Origin: Flavobacteriaceae bacterium
GTDB lineage: Bacteria; Bacteroidota; Bacteroidia; Flavobacteriales; Flavobacteriaceae
Length of the DNA: 64,000 bases
Direction: 5' to 3'
NCBI GenBank assembly: GCA_004762155.1
Contig: SIHP01000009.1
Location: 186,001 to 250,000 of the forward strand
Within the stretch, counting starts at the first letter, position 1. Each line of letters starts with the position of its first letter. Positions 9,048-18,643 of the stretch are shown here, in pieces. Both the position numbers and the translations under genes were made by a program. The notes below the pieces were generated by a model. It saw only the letters and a list, made by a program, of their open reading frames with translations, was not told the DNA's origin and did no database searches.

Positions 9048-9704
9048 TTAAACAATAACCCCATCTTTCATTTCTAAAGTTCTATCAGCCATTTTGGCTA
9101 ATTCTTTATTGTGGGTTACTAATACAAAAGTCTGATTAAATTTATCGCGTAACTCAAAAAACAATTCATGTAAATTTTTAGCAGAAGCAGAATCTAAATT
9201 ACCAGAAGGTTCATCAGCAAAAATAACAGCAGGTTTATTTATTAAAGCTCTTGCAACAGCAACACGTTGTTGTTCTCCTCCAGAAAGTTCGTTTGGTTTA
9301 TGATTGATTCTATGAGATAACCCTAAAAAATCTAATAATTCTTTTGCTCTAGTTTCTGTTTCTAATTTGTTTTTACCTCCAATAAAAGCAGGAATACATA
9401 CGTTTTCTAACGCTGTGAATTCAGGTAATAATTGATGAAATTGAAAAATAAAACCAATATGTTGGTTTCTAAACGCTGAAATTGAAGTATCAGATAGATT
9501 TTTTATTGAAGTATCATTAATAACAAGATCATATGCATTTTTTTGTGCTTTATCTAACGTTCCTAAAATTTGTAAGAGTGTTGTTTTCCCTGCTCCAGAA
9601 GGACCAATTATAGCAACAACTTCCCCTTTTTTTATATGTAAGTTTACACCTTTTAAAATACTAACGTCTCCGTAGTTTTTGTGTATGTTTTTAGCAATAA
9701 TCAT
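9048..9704 (-). CDS. ABC transporter ATP-binding protein, LolD/MacB type
   Basis: This 218-residue ATPase has Walker A GPSGAGKT (about residues 34-41), signature LSGGEQQR (about 140-147) and Walker B VIFADEP (about 160-166) with the GNLDSA continuation typical of the LolD, FtsE and MacB group. It should energise an ABC complex for lipoprotein release or for efflux. No permease gene is adjacent, which is common for LolD in Bacteroidota. Confidence 0.88.
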   Translation of the reverse strand: MIIAKNIHKNYGDVSILKGVNLHIKKGEVVAIIGPSGAGKTTLLQILGTLDKAQKNAYDLVINDTSIKNLSDTSISAFRNQHIGFIFQFHQLLPEFTALENVCIPAFIGGKNKLETETRAKELLDFLGLSHRINHKPNELSGGEQQRVAVARALINKPAVIFADEPSGNLDSASAKNLHELFFELRDKFNQTFVLVTHNKELAKMADRTLEMKDGVIV

Positions 9705-9732
9705 AATATTATTTCAATATAAAAGCGAAAGT

Positions 9733-9773
9733 ATAAAAAAGAAATCAGATTAAAATTTTATAACCTGATTTCT
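9733..9773 (-). terminator. Rho-independent terminator after the DUF5916 gene
   Basis: On the minus strand a 9-base stem AGAAATCAG / CTGATTTCT is followed by TTTTTT. It lies just past the stop of the DUF5916 gene and before the ABC ATPase gene. Confidence 0.7.
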
Positions 9774-9793
9774 AAACTAAAATTTGGGGGGCT

Positions 9794-12226
9794 TTAAAAA
9801 ATATTTTTTAATTGCTTATAATCTATAAAGTAAACCACACGTAAAGAAAATGTGTGTTGCATATTTTCTTTAAATAATTTTCCTAGGTTTTCTGAAAAAC
9901 TAATATCAGCAGAAGCAAAATCAGAGTCTGGATTTATTGAGTTTCTGTAAAACGCAATTAATTGACTTCCTGGAGCAAATTGCCAAATATAATTAAGATC
10001 TAAATTCCAACTATTAAAGTTTAAGTTGTCAGTACCATCATAATCAAAATTAGCTAAACTCCCATTGCTTTGTAGGTTGTAATATTGTGTGTTGTATAAG
10101 ACTTTTGTCCAATTATGTCTAAAACTCAAAGACAAAGAAGATAAGGTGCTAAAGCTATATTTACATGATATGGTATTATTATAACTGGTTTTATTTCGTT
10201 GTCCAAAAATGATATTGTCATCAGTTTCATCAATATAGCCTAAATCATTATTTGTTTTATCAAAACTAAGTCCATAAACTAAAGACAGTTGATTACTAAA
10301 TCTATATCTAGGAGCAAACCAAAAACCATAAGCTTCTTTAGGATTGCTACTATAAAAATTATAATACCAATTATAATCTAAAGCAAGTTTTTTTCTGTAA
10401 TCACTAGATCCCCAATGATTAATATTTAAACGTGTTGGTTGGTTAAAATAAACACCACTTGTACTTCCTTGTCTTGGTTCAAAGAAATCTTTTCTTTTAG
10501 TTGTGTGATTTATATTGGCTCCAAAACTAAATCTGTTTTTAGTATCTCCCCAAAACGATAAACCAGAATTTGTATGTGTATAAATACCAGATAAATGTTG
10601 AAAGTTGGCATTGTGATAGTAATTACTCCCAAAAGAATTAAAGATACCAATAGGTTTTAATTGTCTGAAACCAATAAAACTATAAATAGTTTGTTCATTA
10701 TTACTAAACAAAATCCCCATATCATTAGGGTTAAAGTCTTTGTTTTCAAAGTTATAACCTATTTCGCCACGCCATTTTCCACTATGCTTACCAATACTTG
10801 TGTCAAAAGAATATCCAGGGATTTCATTATCTGCATCATCATAAATATGCGTGGCTCTAAAAGAGCCATCTATATTAAACATACTTTTTTTATCTTCAAG
10901 ATGCCATAAAAGTCCTGTAGCATTAGCGTCTCTAAACTCACCATCTCTAAGCACATTAGTATTAATAAGTGTTATAGATGAATTTTGATTAAACTGTTTA
11001 TCTACAACCAAAATATTATAGTTAGAAAGTGGATTTATAGAAGCCTCTCTAATTGCGTTTGTAATTGTGTCTTTTATAGTTGCTACAGTATTTTCTGTAA
11101 TAGCATTAAAAAAACCAATACCTAATCCGTTTTTCGTACGACCAGAAATTTTTATAGCGTTTAGCATGTCTACTTTCGTAGGGTATTCAGTTATTTCTTC
11201 ATTATCATTTAATTGACTTTCTACATCAAATTGATCAATTGGATAACCACCAATTCTTCTAGAATAAAATAAATTTCCTTTTGAAAATAGTTCTGTACCT
11301 TCTGTAAAAAATTGACGTTGTTCTGAAAATTCTTGTTCAAAAGGACCAAGATTTAATTCTACATCATCAAACCCAGCTTGACTAAAATCAGGAATTAATG
11401 TTGCATCTAAAGTAAAGTTTTCAGAAATACCATATTTAATATCTAAACCGGCACTCCAGTTAAAATCAGTTACACTACCAGAGGTTATTGTAGTTGTAGA
11501 TGCATACGGGTATAAATTTAACCGTGTAGGAGGTTTTATATTTCTAAAACCTTCAATTAAACCATCGTATTGAGTCCAACTACCTTGTGTATTATCAATA
11601 TAATTCCAGGTATATTGTGTATTTAAGTTTTGTATTCTTCTATGAAAATTAAATCCCCAAGATTGTACTTCTTGATTTGCAAAACGCAACGCACGATAGG
11701 GTATTTTCATTTCTAAATTCCAACCTTCTTTTGTAATCTTAACATCACTATCCCAAACAGCACTCCAATTAAAATCTTCATTACCATTAGATACTTTAGC
11801 ATCCGCTTGTCCTCCTGTACTTTGTACAATAAACTCAAAAGGATTTTGTCCATCATCATTTGGGTTAATTGTTACTAAAAAAAAGTCTGCTTGTCCAATG
11901 TTATCCCTGTTTGCAAATTCCATTGGAATTTTATTAGGTTCAGGATCAAATAATTTAGCACTTATATAAATAGCATCATCATCATAAACAACTTTAACTT
12001 CTGTTTTGTAATCTTCTTTTTCTTTATCCCCATTATTTGGTCTTAATTCAAAAAAATTTTCACAAACTTGTGTTTTTTGCCAAGCAATATCATTTAAAAG
12101 GCCATCTATTTTTGGTGCGTTAGCAGCACGTGTAACAGTTGCTTTTTTTCTATTTTTATTGAGTTGACCATAGAATAAATTACAACAAAGAACTGAAGTA
12201 AGTGTAACTAAAATTGTTTTATTCAT
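9794..12226 (-). CDS. DUF5916 outer-membrane protein with CBM9-like N-terminal domain
   Basis: This 810-residue protein has a signal peptide (ending LFYGQ), a carbohydrate-binding family 9-like domain at about residues 35-225 (PKIDGLLNDIAWQK at its start) and a long DUF5916 region. The second part has alternating aromatic and polar residues and ends in an aromatic-rich strand, as expected of an outer-membrane beta-barrel. The family is frequent in marine Flavobacteriia and lacks a proven role; carbohydrate or peptide handling at the cell surface is usually assumed. It is flanked by its own terminator and stands alone. Confidence 0.87.
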   Translation of the reverse strand: MNKTILVTLTSVLCCNLFYGQLNKNRKKATVTRAANAPKIDGLLNDIAWQKTQVCENFFELRPNNGDKEKEDYKTEVKVVYDDDAIYISAKLFDPEPNKIPMEFANRDNIGQADFFLVTINPNDDGQNPFEFIVQSTGGQADAKVSNGNEDFNWSAVWDSDVKITKEGWNLEMKIPYRALRFANQEVQSWGFNFHRRIQNLNTQYTWNYIDNTQGSWTQYDGLIEGFRNIKPPTRLNLYPYASTTTITSGSVTDFNWSAGLDIKYGISENFTLDATLIPDFSQAGFDDVELNLGPFEQEFSEQRQFFTEGTELFSKGNLFYSRRIGGYPIDQFDVESQLNDNEEITEYPTKVDMLNAIKISGRTKNGLGIGFFNAITENTVATIKDTITNAIREASINPLSNYNILVVDKQFNQNSSITLINTNVLRDGEFRDANATGLLWHLEDKKSMFNIDGSFRATHIYDDADNEIPGYSFDTSIGKHSGKWRGEIGYNFENKDFNPNDMGILFSNNEQTIYSFIGFRQLKPIGIFNSFGSNYYHNANFQHLSGIYTHTNSGLSFWGDTKNRFSFGANINHTTKRKDFFEPRQGSTSGVYFNQPTRLNINHWGSSDYRKKLALDYNWYYNFYSSNPKEAYGFWFAPRYRFSNQLSLVYGLSFDKTNNDLGYIDETDDNIIFGQRNKTSYNNTISCKYSFSTLSSLSLSFRHNWTKVLYNTQYYNLQSNGSLANFDYDGTDNLNFNSWNLDLNYIWQFAPGSQLIAFYRNSINPDSDFASADISFSENLGKLFKENMQHTFSLRVVYFIDYKQLKNIF

Positions 12227-12444
12227 ATAGGTTGGTTTATAATTATGTAAAATTAATTTTAGATTAAATAATGAATCTTAAAATCATGTTAATTATGCTA
12301 AAGACTTGTTAAAATTTATAATGTTACACTTTACATTGTCAAAATTTAAGAATTATAGTATTTGTTTTTTTTAGTAAAATGAATTTATGCCTAGGTTTTT
12401 TTAATAAAATGTAATAAATAATTTTTTATCTCTTAAAAAGATTA

Positions 12445-12470
12445 TTGTTTAGATTGAATTTGTATTTTTG
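12445..12470 (+). promoter_or_regulatory. sucC promoter
   Basis: A TTG at 12445-12447 and TATTTTTG at 12463-12470 fit the Bacteroidota -33/-7 pattern. The -7 element ends 25 bases before the sucC ATG. This argues against using the in-frame TTG at 12445 as a start codon. Confidence 0.7.
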
Positions 12471-12495
12471 TTTGACTTTAAAAAATTCATATAGA

Positions 12496-13692
12496 ATGAA
12501 CTTACACGAATATCAAGGTAAAGAAATTTTAAGCAGTTTTGGTGTTAGAATTCAACGCGGAACTGTTGCAAATACTCCAGAAGAAGCTGTTGCGGCAGCA
12601 AAAAAATTAACTGAAGAAACTGGTACAGGTTGGCACGTAATTAAAGCTCAAGTACACGCAGGTGGTCGTGGAAAAGGTGGAGGTGTTAAGTTGGCTAAAA
12701 ACTTAGATGAGGTAAAAAGTATTTCTAATGATATTTTAGGAATGATGTTAATTACACCTCAAACATCTGCAGAAGGAAAATTAGTAAATCAGGTTTTAGT
12801 AGCTGAGGATGTTTATTATCCAGGTGAAAATGAGCCAGATGAATATTATATGTCAGTTTTATTAAATCGTGCAACTGGTAGAAACATGATTATGTATTCT
12901 ACAGAAGGTGGTATGGATATTGAAACTGTAGCAGAGGAAACTCCGCACTTAATTTTTACAGAAGAAATAGATCCAGGTACAGGTTTATTACCTTTTCAAG
13001 CTCGTAAAATTGCTTTTAACTTAGGTTTAAGTGGTGGAGCATTAAAAGAAATGGTGAAGTTTGTATCAGCTTTATATACAGCTTATGTACAATCTGATTC
13101 TTCAATGTTTGAAATTAATCCAGTATTAAAAACTTCAGACGACAAAATTATGGCTGTAGATGCTAAAGTATCTTTAGATGCTAATGCATTATACCGTCAT
13201 AAAGATTATGCAGCAATGCGTGATTTACGTGAAGAAAACCCAATTGAGGTTGAAGCTAACAAAGCTGGTTTAAACTATGTAGATTTAGATGGTAATGTTG
13301 GATGTATGGTAAACGGAGCTGGTTTAGCAATGGGAACTATGGATTTAATTAAACAAGCAGGTGGTGAGCCAGCTAACTTTTTAGATGTTGGTGGTACAGC
13401 AGATGCTGAACGTGTTGAAAAAGCTTTTGGTATTATTTTAAAAGATAGTAATGTAAAAGCAATTTTAGTAAACATTTTTGGAGGTATTGTACGTTGTGAC
13501 CGTGTGGCACAAGGAGTTGTAGATGCTTACAAAAATATGGGAGACAAAATTAATGTACCAATTATTTGTCGTTTACAAGGAACAAATGCTAAAGAAGCAA
13601 AAGAATTAATTGACAATAGTGGAATGGAAATAATCTCTGCAACTGAGTTCCAAGAAGCTGCAGATAAAGTAGGAGAAGTTTTAAAAGCTTAA
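12496..13692 (+). CDS. sucC: Succinyl-CoA synthetase beta subunit (ADP-forming)
   Basis: SucC pairs with SucD to convert succinyl-CoA to succinate with nucleoside triphosphate formation in the TCA cycle. The 398-residue product begins MNLHEYQGKEIL, the standard start. It has an N-terminal ATP-grasp domain (VHAGGRGKGGGVK near residue 53) and a C-terminal CoA-ligase domain with GGTADAERV and NIFGGIVRCD. sucD is not next to it, which is usual in this family. It is preceded by a good promoter and followed by a strong terminator, so it is monocistronic. Confidence 0.96.
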   Translation: MNLHEYQGKEILSSFGVRIQRGTVANTPEEAVAAAKKLTEETGTGWHVIKAQVHAGGRGKGGGVKLAKNLDEVKSISNDILGMMLITPQTSAEGKLVNQVLVAEDVYYPGENEPDEYYMSVLLNRATGRNMIMYSTEGGMDIETVAEETPHLIFTEEIDPGTGLLPFQARKIAFNLGLSGGALKEMVKFVSALYTAYVQSDSSMFEINPVLKTSDDKIMAVDAKVSLDANALYRHKDYAAMRDLREENPIEVEANKAGLNYVDLDGNVGCMVNGAGLAMGTMDLIKQAGGEPANFLDVGGTADAERVEKAFGIILKDSNVKAILVNIFGGIVRCDRVAQGVVDAYKNMGDKINVPIICRLQGTNAKEAKELIDNSGMEIISATEFQEAADKVGEVLKA

Positions 13693-13730
13693 GAATACTT
13701 TAGTTAATTTAAATTCAAGTTATATATTAT

Positions 13731-13771
13731 AAAAACCGTTTTACAAATTTGTAAAACGGTTTTTTATTTTT
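13731..13771 (+). terminator. Rho-independent terminator of sucC
   Basis: The stem AAAACCGTTTTACAAA / TTTGTAAAACGGTTTT is followed by a T-rich tract, 38 bases after the sucC stop. Confidence 0.85.
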
Positions 13772-13784
13772 CTAATAATTAAAC

Positions 13785-14480
13785 ATGACAAAAATTATAG
13801 ACTTAAGCCAAGAGATTTATGAAGGTATGCCTGTATATAAAGATTTACCACAAGTAACTATGCGAATTCATAATTCACATGAAGAATGGAATGGAGAAGA
13901 AAATCCAATTAAAAAAACACCAGCAGTTCATAAATTAGAATTAGGAGAGCATACAGGTACACATGTAGATGCAATTAATCATATGGCAAAAGAATATGAA
14001 GGACAATCTATTGACAAAATGCCTTTATCTATGTTTTATACAGAAGGAATATGTTTAGATTTTTCGCATAAAGGTTTGCAAGAGTTAATAGAACCTTCTG
14101 AAATTGAAGAAGCTTGCAAAAAAGCTAAACTAGAAATAAAAAAAGGAGATACTGTTTTATTGTATACAGATCATTATAGAAAATTTTTTAATACTAAAAA
14201 TTGGGGAAAAGGACCAGGGATATCTATTGCAGCTGCGCGTTGGTTGGGTGAAAAAGATATTGCTGCTTTTGGAGTTGAAACTATGTCTCCAGGAGTTCCA
14301 AAAGTATCAAATAAAGAAGTTCATCATATTTGTGGAGAGTTAAGTTTTACACATTATGAAAATATGATAAATTTATACAAATTAATTAATAAAGGACGTT
14401 TTCGTTTTATAGGTTTACCTTTAAAGATAAGAGGAGGAACAGGTTCTCCAGTAAGAGCAGTAGCTGTTTTTGAGGATTAA
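13785..14480 (+). CDS. Cyclase family protein (kynurenine formamidase-like metal hydrolase)
   Basis: This 231-residue protein carries the family motif HTGTHVDAINH (about residues 57-67), whose histidines and aspartate bind the metal in PF04199 cyclases and formamidases. It has an opening typical of the family (IDLSQEIYEGMPVY). Members hydrolyse N-formylkynurenine, isatin or other amides and lactones. No kynurenine-pathway gene is adjacent here, so the substrate is open. Its end is convergent with ndk and they share a bidirectional hairpin. Confidence 0.85.
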   Translation: MTKIIDLSQEIYEGMPVYKDLPQVTMRIHNSHEEWNGEENPIKKTPAVHKLELGEHTGTHVDAINHMAKEYEGQSIDKMPLSMFYTEGICLDFSHKGLQELIEPSEIEEACKKAKLEIKKGDTVLLYTDHYRKFFNTKNWGKGPGISIAAARWLGEKDIAAFGVETMSPGVPKVSNKEVHHICGELSFTHYENMINLYKLINKGRFRFIGLPLKIRGGTGSPVRAVAVFED

Positions 14481-14499
14481 AATTGCATTATAGTTGTAT

Positions 14500-14534
14500 A
14501 AAAAAACCAAGATTTAAAATCTTGGTTTTTTTAT
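14500..14534. terminator. Bidirectional terminator between cyclase gene and ndk
   Basis: AAAAAACCAAGATTTT / AAAATCTTGGTTTTTT is a symmetrical hairpin with A and T runs on both sides, between two convergent genes. Confidence 0.8.
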
Positions 14535-14552
14535 ATTTTGATGTGTTTTTGA

Positions 14553-14972
14553 TTAAAACATTTCTCTTCCAGAAAAATGAAAAGCACCTTCAATAGCAGC
14601 ATTTTCATCAGAATCAGAACCATGAACTGCATTTTCTCCTATAGAGGTAGCAAACATTTTACGAATAGTACCTTCTGCAGCTTCAGCAGGGTTTGTAGCA
14701 CCAATTAATGTTCTAAAATCTTCAACAGCATTATCTTTTTCTAATATTGCAGCTACAATTGGTCCACGAGTCATAAATTCAACTAACTCTCCAAAAAACG
14801 GACGCTCGCTATGTACAGCATAAAAAGCTTCTGCATCACGTTTAGTCATATGCGTTTTCTTTAATGCTACAATTCTAAATCCTGCTGCATTAATTTTTTC
14901 TAAAATTGCACCAGTATGTCCGTTCTCAACAGCATCTGGCTTAATCATTGTAAAAGTTCTATTTGTTGCCAT
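14553..14972 (-). CDS. ndk: Nucleoside diphosphate kinase
   Basis: Ndk transfers the gamma phosphate from ATP to nucleoside diphosphates through a phosphohistidine. The 139-residue protein begins [15 protein letters not shown] and carries the active-site motif NAVHGSDS near residue 118. I chose the ATG at 14972 because it gives the canonical length; the in-frame upstream extension to 15011 overlaps the promoter. Cytoplasmic, housekeeping. Confidence 0.95.
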   Translation of the reverse strand: MATNRTFTMIKPDAVENGHTGAILEKINAAGFRIVALKKTHMTKRDAEAFYAVHSERPFFGELVEFMTRGPIVAAILEKDNAVEDFRTLIGATNPAEAAEGTIRKMFATSIGENAVHGSDSDENAAIEGAFHFSGREMF

Positions 14973-15000
14973 TATATTAGTTTTCGTTTTAAAATTTTGG

Positions 15001-15008
15001 CAAAAATA
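15001..15008 (-). promoter_or_regulatory. -7 promoter element of ndk
   Basis: On the minus strand this reads TATTTTTG, a match to TAnnTTTG, about 30 bases before the ndk ATG. Confidence 0.55.
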
Positions 15009-15223
15009 CATTTTTTAAGTGTAGTTTAAGGATAAATTTGATTAATTTCATGTAAAATAATGTTTCAATTTTACGTTTTTAAAATGCTATTTCTTGTTAG
15101 AAAAAATAAAAATTTAAAAAAACATTTTTTTGCGGTATAAATACCTAAGTTTTTAATTACTGTACTAGAAAACATATACTATTAAATTTTAAAAAGAATA
15201 TTAATATTGTATATTCGCTACCT

Positions 15224-16252
15224 ATGATTTTAAAAGGTTTTAAAGACTTACAAGACTACTTATCAGCACCAAAAAATATAGTAATTATTGGGCATAGAAA
15301 TCCAGATGGAGATGCAATTGGTTCTACTTTAGGGTTAAAACATTATTTTGACAAAAAAGGACATACAACACAGGTATTAATGCCTAATGAATATCCAGAT
15401 TTTTTACATTGGGTTCCAGGATCTGAAACCGTTTACAGGTTTGATCGTCAAAATAATCAAAGTGTAAAAGCTTTGGCAAAGTCTGATATTATTTTTTTAC
15501 TAGATTTTAATGCATTGCATAGAGTAGGAGATGATATGAAAAAAACATTAGAGCGATATGAAAATGATTTCGCGCTAATAGATCATCATCAACAACCAGA
15601 CGATTTTAAATACATGTATTCAGATACGAGTATGTGTTCAACGTGTCAAATGGTTTATAATTTTATAGAAATGCTGGACGATGTAGCTCTTATAGATAAA
15701 AATATAGCTACTTGTTTGTATACTGGTATAATGACAGATACTGGATCATTCCGTTTTAGATCTACAACAAGTAAAACACATAGAATTATTGCTGATTTAA
15801 TTGATAGAGGAGCAGAAAATGATAGAATTCATAGTAATGTACATGATGCAAATTCTTATGATAGATTACTGTTATTAGGGCAAGCATTAAGTAATTTGAA
15901 GATTTATCCAGAATATAAAACAGCTTTAATAACCTTGTCTCAGGAAGAGAAAGACAACTTTAATTATCAAAAAGGAGATACTGAAGGAGTAGTAAATTAT
16001 GCATTATCATTAAAAAATATTATTTTCGCAGCTATATTTATTGAAGATAAAGAGCAAGGTATTGTTAAAATTTCTTTAAGATCAAAAGGAAGTTTTTCTG
16101 TAAATCAATTTGCTCGTAAGTATTTTAACGGAGGAGGACATGATAATGCAGCAGGAGGTAAATCAAATTTATCTATGGAAGAAACGTTAACTAAGTTTAC
16201 ATCTTTATTGCCAAATTATAAAAATGAGTTAAACCAGTCTTATGAAGCATAG
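15224..16252 (+). CDS. nrnA: DHH family phosphoesterase, NrnA-type oligoribonuclease/pAp phosphatase
   Basis: NrnA-type enzymes degrade short oligoribonucleotides and dephosphorylate pAp. The DHH domain shows H24-x-N-x-D28-x-D30 (GHRNPDGDAIGS), the later aspartate in FLLDFN and the DHH triad in LIDHHQQPDDF. The C-terminal DHHA1 domain ends with GGGHDNAAGG. The 342 residues are normal length. The gene overlaps gldI by 11 bases, and this nrnA-gldI pairing is conserved in gliding Flavobacteriia, so they form an operon. Confidence 0.92.
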   Translation: MILKGFKDLQDYLSAPKNIVIIGHRNPDGDAIGSTLGLKHYFDKKGHTTQVLMPNEYPDFLHWVPGSETVYRFDRQNNQSVKALAKSDIIFLLDFNALHRVGDDMKKTLERYENDFALIDHHQQPDDFKYMYSDTSMCSTCQMVYNFIEMLDDVALIDKNIATCLYTGIMTDTGSFRFRSTTSKTHRIIADLIDRGAENDRIHSNVHDANSYDRLLLLGQALSNLKIYPEYKTALITLSQEEKDNFNYQKGDTEGVVNYALSLKNIIFAAIFIEDKEQGIVKISLRSKGSFSVNQFARKYFNGGGHDNAAGGKSNLSMEETLTKFTSLLPNYKNELNQSYEA

Positions 16253-16766
16253 TCTAATTATAATTGTTTTTTTTATTGTATTTATTTCTTGTAAAGGAAT
16301 AGAAGCAAGAAGACCAAAGCAACATGTGACTACAAATTTTTATAAAGAAGTATTAAAAAAAAATAAAGAGCTTAATAAAATAGAACAAAAAAAAATAAGT
16401 TATCTAATATCTAAAGATACGGTTAATGTTTACAAAACATCATCAAATGGTTTTTGGTATACCTATATAAAAAAAGATACACTAAATACTGTAACACCAA
16501 AATTAGATGATACTGTTACGCTTTCTTTTAATATAACAAGTCTTAATGATGATGTTATTTATGAGCAACAAGAAGTAACATATAAAGTAGATAAAGAAGA
16601 TTTTATACCTGGTTTACAAGAAGGAGTAAAATTAATGAAAGAAGGAGAATCGGTACTATTTATAATTCCTTCTTATATTGCTTACGGAGTAACAGGTGAC
16701 GGAAATAAAATAGGTATGAGTACACCTATAAAAAGTACATTAAAACTAATTCAGATAAATCAATAA
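16242..16766 (+). CDS. gldI: Gliding motility-associated peptidyl-prolyl isomerase GldI
   Basis: GldI is an FKBP-type lipoprotein needed for gliding in Flavobacterium johnsoniae, probably as a folding factor for motility or Type IX secretion components. The 174-residue product has a leader ending FISC (lipobox), the EARRPK stretch seen just after the lipid anchor in GldI proteins, and a C-terminal FKBP domain (about residues 80-174, with FIPGLQEGVKLM and IPSYIAYG). Context supports the call: it overlaps the DHH phosphoesterase gene and is followed by another FKBP lipoprotein gene. Confidence 0.88.
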   Translation: MKHSLIIIVFFIVFISCKGIEARRPKQHVTTNFYKEVLKKNKELNKIEQKKISYLISKDTVNVYKTSSNGFWYTYIKKDTLNTVTPKLDDTVTLSFNITSLNDDVIYEQQEVTYKVDKEDFIPGLQEGVKLMKEGESVLFIIPSYIAYGVTGDGNKIGMSTPIKSTLKLIQINQ

Positions 16767-16773
16767 TAAAAAA

Positions 16774-17469
16774 ATGAAATTAACTAAATTAATGGCGTTA
16801 GGAGCTTTAGGATTAGCTATAACATCTTGCAGTCAAGGACAAGTAACAACTAAAAAATCTTTAACATCAGACATCGATTCTGTAAGTTATGCATTAGGTC
16901 TTAATATGGCTGAACAATTAAAAGCAAATGCAAAAGAAATCGATTCTGATTTGTTTGTTCAAGGATATTTAAATGGTAAAGATTCTGCTAATTTGTTGAT
17001 TGATATCAAAGATATTAGAAAAGTAATGGATGGTTACTTTAAGAAAAAACAAAAAAGAGAGCTAGAAGAAAAACATGGTGAGTTTAAAAGAGAAAATGAA
17101 AAGTTCTTAGCTGATAATAAATCAGAAAAAGGGGTAAATACTACACCAAGTGGTTTACAGTATATTGTTTTAAAAGAAGGAACAGGGGCTGAATCACCAA
17201 CAAGAACTTCTAAAGTAAAAGTTCATTATCATGGAACATTAATTGATGGAACTGTTTTTGATAGTTCAGTAGATAGAGGAGAACCAACAACGTTTGGTGT
17301 AGGTCAAGTAATTAAAGGGTGGACAGAAGGTTTACAGTTAATGAAGCCAGGAGCAAAATATAAGTTCTTTATTCCTCAAGAATTGGCTTACGGACCACAG
17401 CAAAAAGGACCAAAAATTAAGCCTTTTTCAGCATTAGTTTTTGAAGTAGAATTGTTAGAGATTTTATAA
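16774..17469 (+). CDS. FKBP-type peptidyl-prolyl isomerase, lipoprotein
   Basis: This 231-residue protein has a signal peptide with lipobox ITSC, an FKBP N-terminal dimerisation region (about residues 35-110; SYALGLNMAEQL is the typical start) and a C-terminal FKBP domain (about 125-231; VHYHGTLIDGTVFDSS). It resembles FkpA and Mip chaperone-isomerases of the periplasm or outer membrane. The gap to gldI is only 7 bases, so the three genes nrnA-gldI-fkbp form one transcript that ends at the hairpin downstream. Confidence 0.9.
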   Translation: MKLTKLMALGALGLAITSCSQGQVTTKKSLTSDIDSVSYALGLNMAEQLKANAKEIDSDLFVQGYLNGKDSANLLIDIKDIRKVMDGYFKKKQKRELEEKHGEFKRENEKFLADNKSEKGVNTTPSGLQYIVLKEGTGAESPTRTSKVKVHYHGTLIDGTVFDSSVDRGEPTTFGVGQVIKGWTEGLQLMKPGAKYKFFIPQELAYGPQQKGPKIKPFSALVFEVELLEIL

Positions 17470-17500
17470 TTTTCTACTAAAAATAATTAAATTATCAAGT

Positions 17501-17540
17501 AAAAAAGAGGTGTTGGTTTTAACCAATACCTCTTTTTTTG
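17501..17540 (+). terminator. Rho-independent terminator of the nrnA-gldI-FKBP operon
   Basis: AAAGAGGTGTTGGTTTT / AACCAATACCTCTTT is a strong hairpin followed by a T run. Confidence 0.82.
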
Positions 17541-17644
17541 TACCTTTAAAAATAATAGCCAAACTATTCAATAAAAACTAATATAATTATAGGTAATTAC
17601 TTTTTTAGTTACTGAAGATTTTATTTTTAATAACTAAAACCAAT

Positions 17645-18643
17645 ATGAGGTCAATTTATAGACTTGTCTTTTTTTTAATGCTACTAACGGCATGTAATAC
17701 ATCTAAATACCCTGAATTAAAAGAAGGTATTTATGCAGATATTCAAACTAATAAAGGAGATGTTTTGGTAAAGCTTCATGATAAAGAAGTTTCTATGACA
17801 GTAGCTAACTTTATAGCATTGGCAGAAGGAAATCACCCTAAAATAAAAGAATCGTTAAAAGCGAAACCTTTTTATGAAAATTTGAAATTTCATAGAGTAG
17901 TAGATGAATTTTTTATTCATGGAGGTGATTATTCAGGAACAGGAAGAGGAAAAATAGGATATCAATTTTATGATGAGTTCCCGTTAAAAGAAAATGGCAA
18001 GTTAGCTTTTTCACATAATCAGTCTGGTATATTATCTATGGCTAATTCGGGACCAAATACAAATTCAAGTCAGTTTTTTATTACACGTAAAGAAACGCCT
18101 TGGTTAGATAATAAATATACGGTTTTTGGTAAAGTAATTATTGGGCAAACTGTTGTTGATACTATTAAGGTTAATGATTACATAAAAAAAGTAGCTATTT
18201 TAAGAATAGGAAAAACGGCGAAAGAATTTAATGCGCCTTCTGTTTTTTTAGATGAATTAAAAAACAATATACCATTTGACAAAAAGATGGGAATTGATAG
18301 TGCAAGAGTTACAGATTCTGGCTTAAGAATTTTGGAGCTAAAAAAAGGAGAAGGAAAGAAAGTAAATCCAGCATTAACAACAACAGCACATTATACACTT
18401 TATACAAAAGAAGGAATTAAAATAGCTTCTAGTATAGATAAAGGAAAAACGATTATATTTACATTAAATAAAGATTCTCTAATAGCAGGCTGGAAAGAAG
18501 GAGTTGCTACAATGAATGAAGGCGGAAAGACAAGATGTTTTATACCAAGTTATTTGGGGTATGGAAGCATCGGTTTTAAACCACTTGTAAAGCCTAACAC
18601 AGATTTAATCTTTGAAATTGAAATATTAAAAGTTGGAAAATAG
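17645..18643 (+). CDS. Cyclophilin-FKBP fusion peptidyl-prolyl isomerase, lipoprotein
   Basis: The 332-residue product combines two unrelated proline isomerase folds. After a lipobox (LLTAC) there is a cyclophilin domain at about residues 30-195 (FHRVVDEFFIHGGDYSGTG, GILSMANSGPNTNSSQFF), then an FKBP domain at about residues 215-330 (YTLYTKEGIKIASS, IPSYLGYG). Both domains look complete. It would act in the periplasm on secreted or outer-membrane proteins. The PAP2 gene starts inside its last codons. Confidence 0.9.
   Translation: MRSIYRLVFFLMLLTACNTSKYPELKEGIYADIQTNKGDVLVKLHDKEVSMTVANFIALAEGNHPKIKESLKAKPFYENLKFHRVVDEFFIHGGDYSGTGRGKIGYQFYDEFPLKENGKLAFSHNQSGILSMANSGPNTNSSQFFITRKETPWLDNKYTVFGKVIIGQTVVDTIKVNDYIKKVAILRIGKTAKEFNAPSVFLDELKNNIPFDKKMGIDSARVTDSGLRILELKKGEGKKVNPALTTTAHYTLYTKEGIKIASSIDKGKTIIFTLNKDSLIAGWKEGVATMNEGGKTRCFIPSYLGYGSIGFKPLVKPNTDLIFEIEILKVGK

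Noticed and set aside
12445..12495. In-frame TTG at 12445 as an earlier start for sucC
   Set aside because: The TTG fits the -33 promoter element and a -7 element lies between it and the ATG. The canonical SucC start is the ATG at 12496.
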